Assembly (NCBI RefSeq): GCF_051652165.1
Contig: NZ_JBOFTR010000008.1
Span: 62,001-126,000 of the forward strand
DNA: 64,000 bases
Source of the DNA: Plesiomonas sp051652165
GTDB lineage: Bacteria; Pseudomonadota; Gammaproteobacteria; Enterobacterales; CAMTGL01
Reading direction: 5' to 3'
The notes under the pieces are model-generated. The model was not told the origin of the DNA and did not search any database. It was given only the letters and a program-made list of their open reading frames with translations. Positions 1 through 8,296 of the stretch are shown here, one piece after another. The first letter of the stretch is position 1. Each line of letters begins with the position of its first letter. The translations under genes and the position numbers were made by a program.

Positions 1-289
1 CAAGTGCCGTCACATTGAGAATAATACGGTAGGCGCTGCGGGTTAGACCGTATTGGGTGGCAATCGCTGGACTAAGCAATGTTGAGGGAAAGGCGCTGTA
101 ATGCACTTCAAGGCCGCCAACCTGTTGTTGTTGCTCGGCATGGGCAATCGGCCCAACGAACAGCAGCGTACCAGCAAACACAACGTACAGGAGTCGACTG
201 ATAACTTGGCGTACTCTTTGTAATACGCCAGTACTTGCGCTGTTGTGATGTATGCGGCAGTCAGTGGTGAGTTTGGGTGAAATCAGCAT
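1..289 (-). CDS. DUF4426 family exported protein (3' part outside window)
   Basis: The reading frame runs on the minus strand from an ATG at 287-289 without a stop to the window edge (96 codons). A strong ribosome site (GGAGGAAACAG) precedes the ATG. The N-terminus has a basic stretch, then a hydrophobic core near residues 33-48 and an AHA cleavage site, so it is probably secreted to the periplasm. The following segment (VGGLEVHYSAFPSTLLSP, then a YGLTRSAYR motif) looks like the start of the DUF4426 domain as I remember it. In Vibrio such a gene lies between yggU and rdgB, the same side as here. The function of the family is unknown to me. The N-terminal extension before the hydrophobic core is long, so a later start is possible. 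Confidence 0.7.
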   Translation of the reverse strand, partial: MLISPKLTTDCRIHHNSASTGVLQRVRQVISRLLYVVFAGTLLFVGPIAHAEQQQQVGGLEVHYSAFPSTLLSPAIATQYGLTRSAYRIILNVTAL

Positions 290-371
290 CTGTTTCCTCC
301 GTGAAACACGTGCATTATGAGTAGTCGGCAGTTTTAGTCACCGATAGTTTTAGTCAACCATCAGCAAATAC

Positions 372-689
372 TCAGTCAGAGAGTAGCAGTTTTTCTATCT
401 CTGGGGGGATCTGCTGCGGCTGCGCTATTCTGACCTGCTTATGCCGGCCAAGTTCGCCTTTTTCGATACAAATTTGCCCTTTGGCTACGCGAAACTGTTT
501 CGATAAAAACTTGGTGAGATGCGCATTGGCTTTTCCATCAACGGGCGGGGCGGTGATCGCAATTTTTAGCTCTTCACCGTGCAGCCCGACTATCTGGTCA
601 CGGCTGGATTTCGGCTGAATATAGAGGCGCAAAATCAGCGCCTCATTGTGGATATCCTGCTGTACCGCAGCGTGTGGTGCTGTACTCAC
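372..689 (-). CDS. yggU: DUF167 / YggU family protein
   Basis: A 105-residue protein of the YggU/DUF167 family, whose biochemical role is not established. The family hallmark is visible in the middle, where IAITAPPVDGKANAHL is followed by a short basic C-terminal strand region. It starts with GTG (687-689) that overlaps the stop of yggT by four bases (GTGA), so the two genes are translationally coupled. The order proC-yggT-yggU is the normal gammaproteobacterial arrangement. Confidence 0.88.
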   Translation of the reverse strand: MSTAPHAAVQQDIHNEALILRLYIQPKSSRDQIVGLHGEELKIAITAPPVDGKANAHLTKFLSKQFRVAKGQICIEKGELGRHKQVRIAQPQQIPPEIEKLLLSD

Positions 690-1240
690 AGTTGCAGCCA
701 GATGAAGCCGAACAGGTCAGTGCCCAGATAGTTCAGTGCAATCAGGATAATTGACAGCAGCATGACCGACAGATCCAGCCCACCCATTGGTGGTAAAATT
801 CGGCGCAGTGGGGCAAGCAGAGGCTCAGTGAGCTGGAACAGCACGTAGTCCATCGGGCTGCGGCCTTGGCTTACCCAGCTCAGCAGTGCTCGGATCAGCA
901 ACACCCAGAAGATCATCTTACCGATGGCTTTTACCGTTGCCAGCAGACCAAGCAGCAGATAGCCTGAACTCCAGAATGCCGCACCGGTTTGCACAACTGC
1001 AATCAGCGGGAATTTGATGATCTGAATAACCACTACCAGTAGCAGAGTCGCGATATCCCAGCCACCGATACCCGGAATGAGGCGTCGTAGTGGTGCAACA
1101 ACGGGTTGAGTTGCTTTGACAACAAACTGTGAAAACGGGTTATAAAAATCAACGCGTGCCGCCTGCATCCAGACGCGCAGCAGCAGAATAAACACGTACA
1201 AATCAATAAAGGTACTGAGCAAAAAAGTTAAAGATTGCAT
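686..1240 (-). CDS. yggT: YggT family integral membrane protein
   Basis: A 184-residue inner-membrane protein made of two homologous halves. Each half has a hydrophobic segment followed by an amphipathic P-L-R-R motif (APLRRLIPGIGGWD near residues 49-62 and APLRRILPPMGGLD near 142-155), the duplicated YGGT signature. About four or five membrane segments are expected. Family members have been linked to osmotic or potassium stress in E. coli, but the molecular function is unclear. It lies 24 bp downstream of proC and overlaps yggU by four bases, so it is probably part of a proC-yggT-yggU transcript. Confidence 0.9.
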   Translation of the reverse strand: MQSLTFLLSTFIDLYVFILLLRVWMQAARVDFYNPFSQFVVKATQPVVAPLRRLIPGIGGWDIATLLLVVVIQIIKFPLIAVVQTGAAFWSSGYLLLGLLATVKAIGKMIFWVLLIRALLSWVSQGRSPMDYVLFQLTEPLLAPLRRILPPMGGLDLSVMLLSIILIALNYLGTDLFGFIWLQL

Positions 1241-1264
1241 CGCTACGCCTTGCAGTTAAGATAA

Positions 1265-2095
1265 TTAAAATAGTTTTTCCATTTCCTGTGCGCGTTTTAC
1301 CGCGGCTTGCATAGCTTTGGCAACAGTTTCTGCCAAATGTTCTTCGTTAAATACCCGAATTGCCTCAGCCGTTGTGCCGCCTTTGGAGGTGACTTGTGCT
1401 CGCAAGGCTTCAAGTGATAGCTGAGGATTTTCATCAACCATACGTGCCGCCCCCAGTGCTGCCTGCTGTACCAGTAAGCGTGCTATTTCAGGTGAGCATC
1501 CCATTTGCTGTGCTTCGGCCTGCATCGCCTGCATAAATAAGAAAAAGTACGCAGGAGCACTGCCTGATGCAGCAATCACACTGTTAATGTCGCTCTCAGC
1601 CGCTAGCCAGCAAATTTTTCCAACCGCGCCCAGCAGTTGTTCGGCATATGTGCGGTCGGCAGCGGTAACGGCCGCTCCTGCATATAAACCACTCATGCCC
1701 GCACCGAGCAGTGCCGGCGTGTTCGGCATCACCCGAATAATGCGTTGCGCGCTAGGAAGCAGTTGTTGCAGGCGCGCGATAGAGACACCTGCAGCCAGTG
1801 AAATGACCAGTTTTCCGCGCATATCCATATCATGCAAAGTGATTAACGCTTCGGCCATATTTTGCGGTTTTACACCTAACACCACCACCTGTGCATTGCT
1901 GGCTGCATCAAGGTTTGAAGTATCGGTTCGAATACCATAACGCTCACCTAACTGGTGGCGCGTTTGTGCGGTTCGATTGGTGGCGCAAATAGCTTGGGGT
2001 GGATAACCGGCTTTACATAGCCCAGCAATAATGGCTTGCGCCATATTGCCTGCACCTAAAAATGCAATGTGTGGAGAGTCCTGTTCCGTTGTCAT
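1265..2095 (-). CDS. proC: Pyrroline-5-carboxylate reductase
   Basis: ProC catalyses the last step of proline synthesis, the NAD(P)H-dependent reduction of 1-pyrroline-5-carboxylate in the cytoplasm. The 276-residue length is normal. The Rossmann motif GAGNMA is at residues 14-19, followed by VVVLGVKPQNM and MPNTPALLGAGM, and the C-terminal dimerisation domain carries the family signature ASGSAPAYFF and VTSKGGTTAEA. The ATG at 2093-2095 is preceded by a good AAGGAG site. It is the first gene of a likely proC-yggT-yggU unit and lies downstream of yggS in the same direction. Confidence 0.97.
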   Translation of the reverse strand: MTTEQDSPHIAFLGAGNMAQAIIAGLCKAGYPPQAICATNRTAQTRHQLGERYGIRTDTSNLDAASNAQVVVLGVKPQNMAEALITLHDMDMRGKLVISLAAGVSIARLQQLLPSAQRIIRVMPNTPALLGAGMSGLYAGAAVTAADRTYAEQLLGAVGKICWLAAESDINSVIAASGSAPAYFFLFMQAMQAEAQQMGCSPEIARLLVQQAALGAARMVDENPQLSLEALRAQVTSKGGTTAEAIRVFNEEHLAETVAKAMQAAVKRAQEMEKLF

Positions 2096-2208
2096 CTTGA
2101 TGACTCCTTGTTTTTTATGCTTTTGTATGGCGTGGTAACGGTATCATAGCGCACAACTGATTTTCGTGTTTATACCGAATAATGTATACCAATTCACCTA
2201 TACTGAGC

Positions 2209-2913
2209 TTATACCGAATACGCTCTTGCACCAAAAATAGCCGTACCAATACGAACTAGCGTACTGCCTGCGGCAATGGCCGCATCAAGATCACTGCTCA
2301 TTCCCATAGAGAGTGTATCGACCTCTGGATGAGTTAGCTTTAGCTGTTCAAATGCTGCCTGTAAACGGGCAAATTCAGCATATTGCTCATCATAGGTGGC
2401 CGTTTCTTCAGGAATAGTCATCAGTCCACGCAGTTGTAAGTGCGGCAATGTGGCGATCAGATCAGCTAATGGCTGAATTTGGGCGAAATCGACCCCTGAT
2501 TTACTGGCTTGCTGACTCACATTGACCTGAATTAGCACATTTAACGGTGCTTTGTCGGCTGGCCGCTGTTCGTTCAGGCGTTGAGCGATTTTGGCGCGAT
2601 CAACGGTGTGCATCCAGTCAAAATTTTCGGCCACCAAACGGCTTTTGTTACTTTGTAGTGGGCCGATAAAGTGCCAGACAAGCTCTGCTCCCTCAGGTTC
2701 GGTGGCAAAGAAAGTGATTTTATCCACCCCCTCTTGCACATAATTTTCACCAAATGCCCGTTGTCCAGCGGCAATAGCTTCTTGTACCGCACTCACTGGT
2801 TTGGTTTTACTCACCGCCAGCAGCGTGACAGATTCTGGAGACCGCTCGCATTTTACAGCGGTAGCGGCAATTTGTTGATTCATCGCGTCTAGGTTTTCTT
2901 TAATATTTCGCAT
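2209..2913 (-). CDS. yggS: PLP homeostasis protein YggS (PLPBP)
   Basis: A cytoplasmic pyridoxal 5'-phosphate binding protein with an alanine racemase-like barrel but no known enzymatic activity; the family buffers PLP. Its 234 residues fit the family. The PLP lysine is in LLAVSKTKPV, K36, the same number as in E. coli. Other family motifs are FGENYVQEG and the C-terminal MGMSSDLDAAIAAGST phosphate-binding loop. Start codons of yggS and the divergent pilT are only 23 bp apart, so promoters must extend into one or both reading frames. A 12-bp repeat of its last codons lies downstream (see the proC spacer). Confidence 0.96.
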   Translation of the reverse strand: MRNIKENLDAMNQQIAATAVKCERSPESVTLLAVSKTKPVSAVQEAIAAGQRAFGENYVQEGVDKITFFATEPEGAELVWHFIGPLQSNKSRLVAENFDWMHTVDRAKIAQRLNEQRPADKAPLNVLIQVNVSQQASKSGVDFAQIQPLADLIATLPHLQLRGLMTIPEETATYDEQYAEFARLQAAFEQLKLTHPEVDTLSMGMSSDLDAAIAAGSTLVRIGTAIFGARAYSV

Positions 2914-2936
2914 GCTATTGTTTTCAAGGAAATGAA

Positions 2937-4040
2937 ATGGATATCACAGAACTGTTGGCTTTTAGTGTAAAGCATAATGCCTCGGATCTGCACCTTTCTG
3001 CGGGTAATCCGCCGTTGATTCGTGTTGATGGTGAAGTGCGTCGCGTTAATATGCCTTCTCTCGACGGGCGCGAAGTGCGTCGTCTGGTGTATGACATTAT
3101 GAATGATGTGCAGCGCCGAGATTTCGAAACCGAGATGGAGCTTGATTTCTCATTTGAACTGGCCGGTATTGGCCGTTTTCGGGTCAATGCCTACCAGCAG
3201 CAGCGCGGCATTGCGGCCGCTCTTCGCACTATTCCCACAGATATACCAACATTAGACCAATTAAACGCGCCTGAAGTGTTTCGGAATATTGCCATGCAGC
3301 CGCGTGGCTTGGTATTGGTCACCGGCCCTACCGGTTCAGGTAAGTCAACCACACTGGCGGCGATGGTCAACTATGTGAATCAGCACCAACACCACCATGT
3401 GCTGACCATTGAAGACCCGATAGAGTTTATTCATACCAGTAATAAATGTTTGGTTAATCAGCGTGAGGTGCATCGGCACACCCACAGTTTCAGTGCCGCA
3501 TTGCGCTCGGCGCTGCGTGAAGACCCTGATGTTATTTTAGTGGGGGAGTTGCGTGATCTGGAAACCATCCGTTTAGCCTTAACTGCGGCTGAAACCGGAC
3601 ATCTGGTGTTTGGTACGCTGCATACCAGTTCCGCCGCTAAAACCATTGACCGTATTGTGGATGTATTCCCCGGCACGGAAAAAGATATGGTGCGGGCGAT
3701 GTTATCTGAATCACTAAAAGCGGTGATTTCACAGGTATTGCTGCGCAAAGAGGGCGGTGGTCGAGTTGCAGCGCATGAAATCATGCTAGGTACTCCAGCC
3801 ATTCGTAACCTGATCCGTGAAGATAAAATCCATCAGATTTACTCGATTTTGCAAACCAGTTCACGGCAAGGCATGCAAACGTTAGAGCAGGCGTTAACCA
3901 CGCTAGTTAATCAAGGTGTTATTCGTCAGGAAGAAGCACAGCGCAAGATGAACTCCATGATGGATGGCATCAATAACGGCAACAGCGGCAGTTATAACAA
4001 CAGCAGCGCGGGAGTGATGGGGCATGGTTTCGCTGGATGA
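2937..4040 (+). CDS. pilT: Type IV pilus twitching motility ATPase PilT
   Basis: A hexameric cytoplasmic ATPase that powers retraction of type IV pili. The N-terminal PAS-like domain starts ASDLHLSAGNPPLIR. Walker A GPTGSGKST is at residues 130-138. The Asp box (LTIEDPIEF), Walker B (DPDVILVGELRD) and His box (GHLVFGTLHTSSAAKTIDR) follow. At 367 residues it is about 20 longer than the usual PilT; the excess is a C-terminal Asn/Ser/Gly-rich tail after residue 343. AAGGA lies seven bases before the ATG. It overlaps pilU by 17 bases. E. coli carries only one gene here (yggR), whereas Vibrio and Pseudomonas carry both. No pilin or pilus assembly gene is in the window. Confidence 0.95.
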   Translation: MDITELLAFSVKHNASDLHLSAGNPPLIRVDGEVRRVNMPSLDGREVRRLVYDIMNDVQRRDFETEMELDFSFELAGIGRFRVNAYQQQRGIAAALRTIPTDIPTLDQLNAPEVFRNIAMQPRGLVLVTGPTGSGKSTTLAAMVNYVNQHQHHHVLTIEDPIEFIHTSNKCLVNQREVHRHTHSFSAALRSALREDPDVILVGELRDLETIRLALTAAETGHLVFGTLHTSSAAKTIDRIVDVFPGTEKDMVRAMLSESLKAVISQVLLRKEGGGRVAAHEIMLGTPAIRNLIREDKIHQIYSILQTSSRQGMQTLEQALTTLVNQGVIRQEEAQRKMNSMMDGINNGNSGSYNNSSAGVMGHGFAG

Positions 4041-5133
4041 TTTACTGCAAGAGATGCTGCGCTGTGGGGCATCAGATCTGTACATTTCCGTTGATGTTGC
4101 CGCGCAATTGCGTATCAACCATGAGTTGAATGCTTACGGTGATCCGTTGGATATTAATACGGTGACCGAGCTGGTGGGGGCAGCAATGGGGCCCGACCGA
4201 TTTTTGGAATATTGCCGCTTGAAAGAGGGCAATATGGCGCTGGTTCGGCCATTTGGCCGTTTTCGTGTTTCAGGGTTTTGGCAGCGTGAGTTGCCGGGTA
4301 TGGTGATTCGTCATATCCGCACCGATATTCCGACGATTGATGAGTTAGGTTTACCGCCATTAGTCGGTGAGCTGGCGATGACCCGTAAAGGGTTAATTTT
4401 AGTCGTAGGGGCAACCGGTAGCGGTAAAACAACCACACTGGCGGCGATGCTGGGATACCGCAATCAGTATGATCAGGCGCATATTCTAACAGTTGAAGAC
4501 CCGATAGAGTTTATCCACCCGAATAAGCGTTGTTTGATTACGCAACGTGAAGTGGGGATGGATACCGAGAGCTATGAAATTGCGCTGAAAAACGCGTTGC
4601 GTCAAGCACCCGATGTTATTCAAGTGGGGGAGATTCGGGCGCGCGATACTCTACAACATGCGGTCTCATTTTCTGAAACAGGCCATTTGTGTATCGCTAC
4701 ACTACACGCAAACAATGCTAGTCAAGCATTAGAGCGAATGGTACATATGATCCCCGAAAGTAGCCGTGAAGCATTTTTGTTTGATTTATCCAATAACCTG
4801 CGGGCAATTATTGGCCAGCAGTTAGTACCAGGAATTGTGCAGGGAAAACGCTTGCTGGTGCATGAGATTTTGATCAATACACCACGGGTGACCGACTTGC
4901 TGCGCAAAAATCAGCTGTTTGAGCTGCGAGAGGTCATGGCGCGCAACAGTGAAATAGGAATGTGTACGTTTGATCAATCACTGTATGAGCTGTATCGCCG
5001 CGGGCTTATCAGTTATACCGATGCCATTCACTATGCTGAGTCAGCCAATGATTTACGCTTGCAGATCCGCAGTAACGGTGATGAAGATTTTTCGCAAAAT
5101 ACCTTTGATAACGTTACCGTTGATTTGGGATAA
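4024..5133 (+). CDS. pilU: PilT-paralogous ATPase PilU
   Basis: The second retraction ATPase, known to work only together with PilT and to add force to pilus retraction. It has 369 residues. The N-terminal domain (CGASDLYISVDVAAQLRIN) is followed by Walker A GATGSGKTT at 129-137, Asp box LTVEDPIEF, Walker B APDVIQVGEIRA and His box GHLCIATLHANNASQALER; these read as PilU-type rather than PilT-type. The ATG at 4024 lies inside the end of pilT with a purine-rich GGAG upstream, giving translational coupling. Confidence 0.94.
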   Translation: MVSLDDLLQEMLRCGASDLYISVDVAAQLRINHELNAYGDPLDINTVTELVGAAMGPDRFLEYCRLKEGNMALVRPFGRFRVSGFWQRELPGMVIRHIRTDIPTIDELGLPPLVGELAMTRKGLILVVGATGSGKTTTLAAMLGYRNQYDQAHILTVEDPIEFIHPNKRCLITQREVGMDTESYEIALKNALRQAPDVIQVGEIRARDTLQHAVSFSETGHLCIATLHANNASQALERMVHMIPESSREAFLFDLSNNLRAIIGQQLVPGIVQGKRLLVHEILINTPRVTDLLRKNQLFELREVMARNSEIGMCTFDQSLYELYRRGLISYTDAIHYAESANDLRLQIRSNGDEDFSQNTFDNVTVDLG

Positions 5134-5146
5134 CTGGATTGGGTTT

Positions 5147-5174
5147 TAAGCCACTGAATAAGGTCAGTGGCTTA
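5147..5174. terminator. Stem-loop between convergent pilU and yqgF
   Basis: A perfect 11-bp inverted repeat (TAAGCCACTGA, six-base loop, TCAGTGGCTTA) lies in the 68-bp gap between two converging genes. It has no long T run on either side, so efficient intrinsic termination is uncertain; position makes a bidirectional terminator or mRNA end likely. Confidence 0.5.
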
Positions 5175-5201
5175 TCGGGAGGGAACGCCGTTGGGTGGGG
5201 A

Positions 5202-5621
5202 TTACCCCAAATTTTGCTCAAACCAGCTCTCTAAAATGACGCTGGCGGAGGTGGCATCAACGCGGCCTTTATCAAGTGCACGATAACCGCCGTGTGAAAA
5301 CAGGTGTGAGCGAGCCTCGACGGTAGATAGCCGTTCATCATGCAATGCGATAGCCTGCCCAAATCGACCATGGATCCGGTTAGCAAATTTGCGGGCCAGT
5401 GCCGTTACAGGTTGTTCTGTGCCATCCATATTCAGAGGTAAGCCGACGACCACCAAATCAGGTTTCCATTCGTTGAGCAACTTTTCTATTTGAGCCCAAT
5501 CTGGAATACCATCACGGGCTTTAAGTGAAGCTATCGGCCTTGCGGTAGCCGTAATCTCTTGCCCAATTGCAACACCGATACTTTTGGTACCGAAATCAAA
5601 TGCCATCATGGTCCGGCTCAT
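5202..5621 (-). CDS. yqgF: RuvX/YqgF RNase H-fold nuclease (pre-16S rRNA processing, resolvase-like)
   Basis: A 139-residue cytoplasmic nuclease implicated in 16S rRNA 5'-end maturation and also described as a Holliday junction resolvase-like protein. The first catalytic aspartate is D9 in AFDFGTKSIGVA; the second motif is DLVVVGLPLNMDGTEQP with a conserved glycine-rich turn, and the third is HDERLSTVEA. Its start overlaps the stop of yqgE by four bases (ATGA). It is the last gene of the rsmE-gshB-yqgE-yqgF series, the same order as in E. coli. Confidence 0.95.
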   Translation of the reverse strand: MSRTMMAFDFGTKSIGVAIGQEITATARPIASLKARDGIPDWAQIEKLLNEWKPDLVVVGLPLNMDGTEQPVTALARKFANRIHGRFGQAIALHDERLSTVEARSHLFSHGGYRALDKGRVDATSASVILESWFEQNLG

Positions 5622-6181
5622 GCGTGGCCTGCTTGTAGTGCGATTTGGCGAATATCAATGCCTAACTTTTTAGCCGTAGTTTGCCAACGTTCACTGATGG
5701 GAGTATGGAATAAAATATCAGCATCAGCCTCGACAATCAGCCATGCATTCTCTTTAATCTCAGCTTCGAGCTGATCTTTATCCCAGCCAGCATAACCCAC
5801 AGCAACCAATATATTCTCGGGTTGTTCGGCAGTACCTAGTGCCCGCAAGATATCACCTGATGTGGTGATCATCACGTCAGAAGAGAGTTGTATACTAGAG
5901 TCAAATTTATCACACGGCGTATGCAGGATAAATCCACGATCTGGCGCTATCGGCCCACCGGCGAGCACTTGTTTGTCAAGGCGCTTGTTTATATCACGTG
6001 GTTCAGGTGTGATCTCAACTTGGGTTAGCATCTCTTCAATGGTCATCTCTGCGGTACGGGTTAAAGCTATACCCATTGCGCCATCAGTGGATGAATGCTC
6101 ACAGATATAAATAACGGATTTTTTGAAAAACGGATCTTGCATGCCCGGCATGGCAACAAGAAAATGGTTTTGCAAGTTCAT
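5618..6181 (-). CDS. yqgE: UPF0301 / YqgE family protein
   Basis: A 187-residue protein of the UPF0301 (AlgH) family. The opening NHFLVAMPGMQDPFFKKSV and the middle VLAGGPIAPDRGFILH are family hallmarks. No enzymatic role is established; in Pseudomonas a homologue was linked to alginate regulation. It is coupled to yqgF by a four-base overlap. A spacer of 187 bp separates it from gshB, longer than the other gaps in this series. Confidence 0.93.
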   Translation of the reverse strand: MNLQNHFLVAMPGMQDPFFKKSVIYICEHSSTDGAMGIALTRTAEMTIEEMLTQVEITPEPRDINKRLDKQVLAGGPIAPDRGFILHTPCDKFDSSIQLSSDVMITTSGDILRALGTAEQPENILVAVGYAGWDKDQLEAEIKENAWLIVEADADILFHTPISERWQTTAKKLGIDIRQIALQAGHA

Positions 6182-6271
6182 TGTTTGTCGGGTTCACTCG
6201 TTGTCAATACAGCAAGCAGTATGCCGCGCTGTGGTGAGTAAGTCACCTATCAGTGATGATTTATCATTGAG

Positions 6272-6304
6272 ATCAGGCGAAGGGTTTAACCGATTTCGCC
6301 TGAT
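6272..6304. repeat. Inverted repeat between gshB and yqgE
   Basis: ATCAGGCGAA at 6272-6281 is matched by its reverse complement TTCGCCTGAT at 6295-6304 across a 13-base loop. It lies in the 187-bp gap between two minus-strand genes and has no T run on that strand, so it may be an mRNA processing or partial termination signal. Function is unknown. Confidence 0.35.
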
Positions 6305-6368
6305 GCTCTCTGCGTTTAAGTGGCATTTTTGCGGTTATTACGCAGGTTGTTTGCCATGGTTATGCAGA

Positions 6369-7316
6369 TTATTGCGCGATGCGGGCTTCGATGGCATCCA
6401 TCAACATTGCGGTAATCGAGACCGGAAATGCCGCTTCAATTTCGCGGATACAGGTTGGGCTGGTGACGTTGATTTCGGTGAGTTTATCGCCGATAACGTC
6501 AATACCGACAAAAATTAGCCCTTTTTGCTTTAAAATCGGAGCCACAGTGCGGGCGATATGCCAGTCTGATTCGGTCAGCGGGCGTGCTTCGCCACGGCCA
6601 CCGGCTGCCAGATTTCCGCGTGTTTCACCCTGTTTAGGGATACGGGCCAAGCAGTACGGAACTGGCTCACCATCTACCACTAAAATTCGCTTGTCACCGT
6701 CAGTAATGGCCGGCACAAAGGTCTGTGCCATGCAGTAGTTTTGCTCATAGTGAGTCAGGGTTTCGATAATCACTGACAGATTAGGATCGTTCTCTTTCAC
6801 ACGAAAAATAGATGTTCCCCCCATACCATCAAGCGGCTTGAGAATAATATCGCCATGCTTTTGATGGAAGGTGCGGATCATGTCAGCACTGCGGCTAACC
6901 AGCGTTGTTGGTGTAAGTTCTGGAAACCAGGCGGTAAACAGCTTTTCGTTACAATCGCGCAAGCTTTGTGGTTTATTGACAATCAGTGTACCTGTCTCTT
7001 CGGCACGCTCAAGAATATAGGTTGCGTAGATGTATTCAGTATCAAACGGCGGGTCTTTACGCATTAAAATAACATCAAGATCACCCAGAGAGATATGTTG
7101 CTCAGTACCAAAATCATACCAGTGCTGTTTATCGTTTTGCACCGTGAGTATACGGGTACGCGCTTTGGCTTCACCACGCTCTAAATAGAGATCGGCCATT
7201 TCCATATAGTGCAATTGATAGCCGCGTGTTTGTGCTTCTTGCAGCATCGCAAAGCTAGAGTCTTTTTTGATGTTGATACCCGCAATCGGGTCCATCACGA
7301 TACCCAACTTAATCAT
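6369..7316 (-). CDS. gshB: Glutathione synthetase
   Basis: Catalyses ATP-dependent joining of gamma-glutamylcysteine and glycine, the second step of glutathione synthesis. The 315 residues fit the enteric enzyme. The N-terminal substrate domain opens with KLGIVMDPIAGINIKKDSS, the ATP-grasp core has ILKPLDGMGGTSIFR and RNLAAGGRGEARPL-type loops, and the C-terminal NVTSPTCIREIE motif carries metal and substrate ligands. AAGGAG precedes the ATG. It lies 15 bp after rsmE, so the two are probably co-transcribed. Confidence 0.97.
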   Translation of the reverse strand: MIKLGIVMDPIAGINIKKDSSFAMLQEAQTRGYQLHYMEMADLYLERGEAKARTRILTVQNDKQHWYDFGTEQHISLGDLDVILMRKDPPFDTEYIYATYILERAEETGTLIVNKPQSLRDCNEKLFTAWFPELTPTTLVSRSADMIRTFHQKHGDIILKPLDGMGGTSIFRVKENDPNLSVIIETLTHYEQNYCMAQTFVPAITDGDKRILVVDGEPVPYCLARIPKQGETRGNLAAGGRGEARPLTESDWHIARTVAPILKQKGLIFVGIDVIGDKLTEINVTSPTCIREIEAAFPVSITAMLMDAIEARIAQ

Positions 7317-7331
7317 ATGTACTCCTTAAAC

Positions 7332-8066
7332 TTAACCGAGGTCGCCAAAGCGAACTTGTAGTGCAGTAATCGCGGTAAGCGCCGCAGTTTCTGTGCGTAA
7401 TACCCGTGGGCCGAGCAGCGTTTCGGTAAAATGATAAGTTTCAGTCATCTCTATCTCTTCTGCCGATAACCCACCTTCAGGGCCAATCAGTAAACGTATA
7501 CCTGCTGGTGGCAGTGTAGGTAGCGTATTAATGCTATAGCGTGCGCGCGGGTGTAAATTTAGTTTTAAGCTACCATCTTCTTCTGCACACCACTGTTCAA
7601 GTTTCATTAATGGGCGAATTAGTGGCACGGTATTACGGCCGCACTGCTCGCAAGCTGCAATAGCAATTTTCTGCCATTGCTGGATTTTTTTCTCCATTCG
7701 TTCAGCATCGAGTTTAACGCCACAACGTTCAGAAATCAGCGGCGTGATCACGTTCACACCTAACTCAACAGATTTTTGAATGGTGAACTCCATTTTTTCA
7801 CCGCGTGAGATCACCTGCCCAAGATGCAGTTGTAAAGGTGACTCACGATCATCTATATGCTGGGCAGTGATATTCACCTGTACCTGTTTTTTGCTGTTTT
7901 CGGTGATGCTGGCACTGAACACCTGATTGCTGCCATCAAACAGTGCGAGCGGATCGCCTACTCGCATGCGCAGTACGCGCCCGACATGGTTTGCCGCATC
8001 GTCTGAGAGTGCAACAGTTTGCCCAAGTTCTATGGGATTAGGGTGATAAATACGGGGTATGCGCAT
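7332..8066 (-). CDS. rsmE: 16S rRNA (uracil1498-N3)-methyltransferase
   Basis: A SPOUT-fold SAM-dependent methyltransferase that modifies U1498 of 16S rRNA. It has 244 residues. The N-terminal PUA-like domain includes HVGRVLRMRVGDPLALFDG; the C-terminal knotted domain has the typical RLLIGPEGGLSAEEI and LGPRVLRTETAALTAI motifs. The region before the ATG has only a weak Shine-Dalgarno sequence. In E. coli the gene lies directly downstream of endA; here a MarR-efflux operon on the opposite strand separates them. Confidence 0.96.
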   Translation of the reverse strand: MRIPRIYHPNPIELGQTVALSDDAANHVGRVLRMRVGDPLALFDGSNQVFSASITENSKKQVQVNITAQHIDDRESPLQLHLGQVISRGEKMEFTIQKSVELGVNVITPLISERCGVKLDAERMEKKIQQWQKIAIAACEQCGRNTVPLIRPLMKLEQWCAEEDGSLKLNLHPRARYSINTLPTLPPAGIRLLIGPEGGLSAEEIEMTETYHFTETLLGPRVLRTETAALTAITALQVRFGDLG

Positions 8067-8179
8067 AGGTCACGAGTGCTATGTAGTAGTCAATGATCTG
8101 GTCATTTTAACATGCCTCTCAGGACGCTGCTGCTTTGTATCAAAACTTGTTTTTATGTGATCTAGATCTTGCTGTTAGT

Positions 8180-8209
8180 TAGCTGGCTAACTATACTTGA
8201 AGCCAGCTA
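8180..8209. promoter_or_regulatory. Perfect 9-bp inverted repeat upstream of the MarR operon
   Basis: TAGCTGGCT at 8180-8188 and AGCCAGCTA at 8201-8209 flank a 12-base centre in the 230-bp divergent gap between rsmE and the MarR gene. A further palindrome GATCTAGATC is at 8159-8168. These are candidates for promoter-proximal protein binding or an RNA hairpin; the assignment is inference. Confidence 0.35.
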
Positions 8210-8232
8210 TATGAGCATGGTTGCCCTCAATA

Positions 8233-8247
8233 TTATCAGATTGATAA
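8233..8247. promoter_or_regulatory. Candidate MarR-family operator
   Basis: A compact palindrome, TTATCA-GAT-TGATAA, lies 50 bp before the GTG start of the MarR-family gene. Its size and symmetry (6-3-6) fit the short AT-rich palindromes that winged-helix MarR dimers bind, and autoregulation from this position is common in the family. No binding data can be derived from the sequence. Confidence 0.4.
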
Positions 8248-8296
8248 GCAGTATATGTTCTGGCATTCAACAGAGGATTTATGATGAGGTAAACCG

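Noticed and set aside
2937..5133. A complete type IV pilus locus
   Set aside because: Only the two retraction ATPases are present; the neighbours are unrelated housekeeping genes.
6123..6518. Plus-strand frame across the yqgE-gshB gap
   Set aside because: Overlaps both conserved genes in antisense and shows no protein family features.
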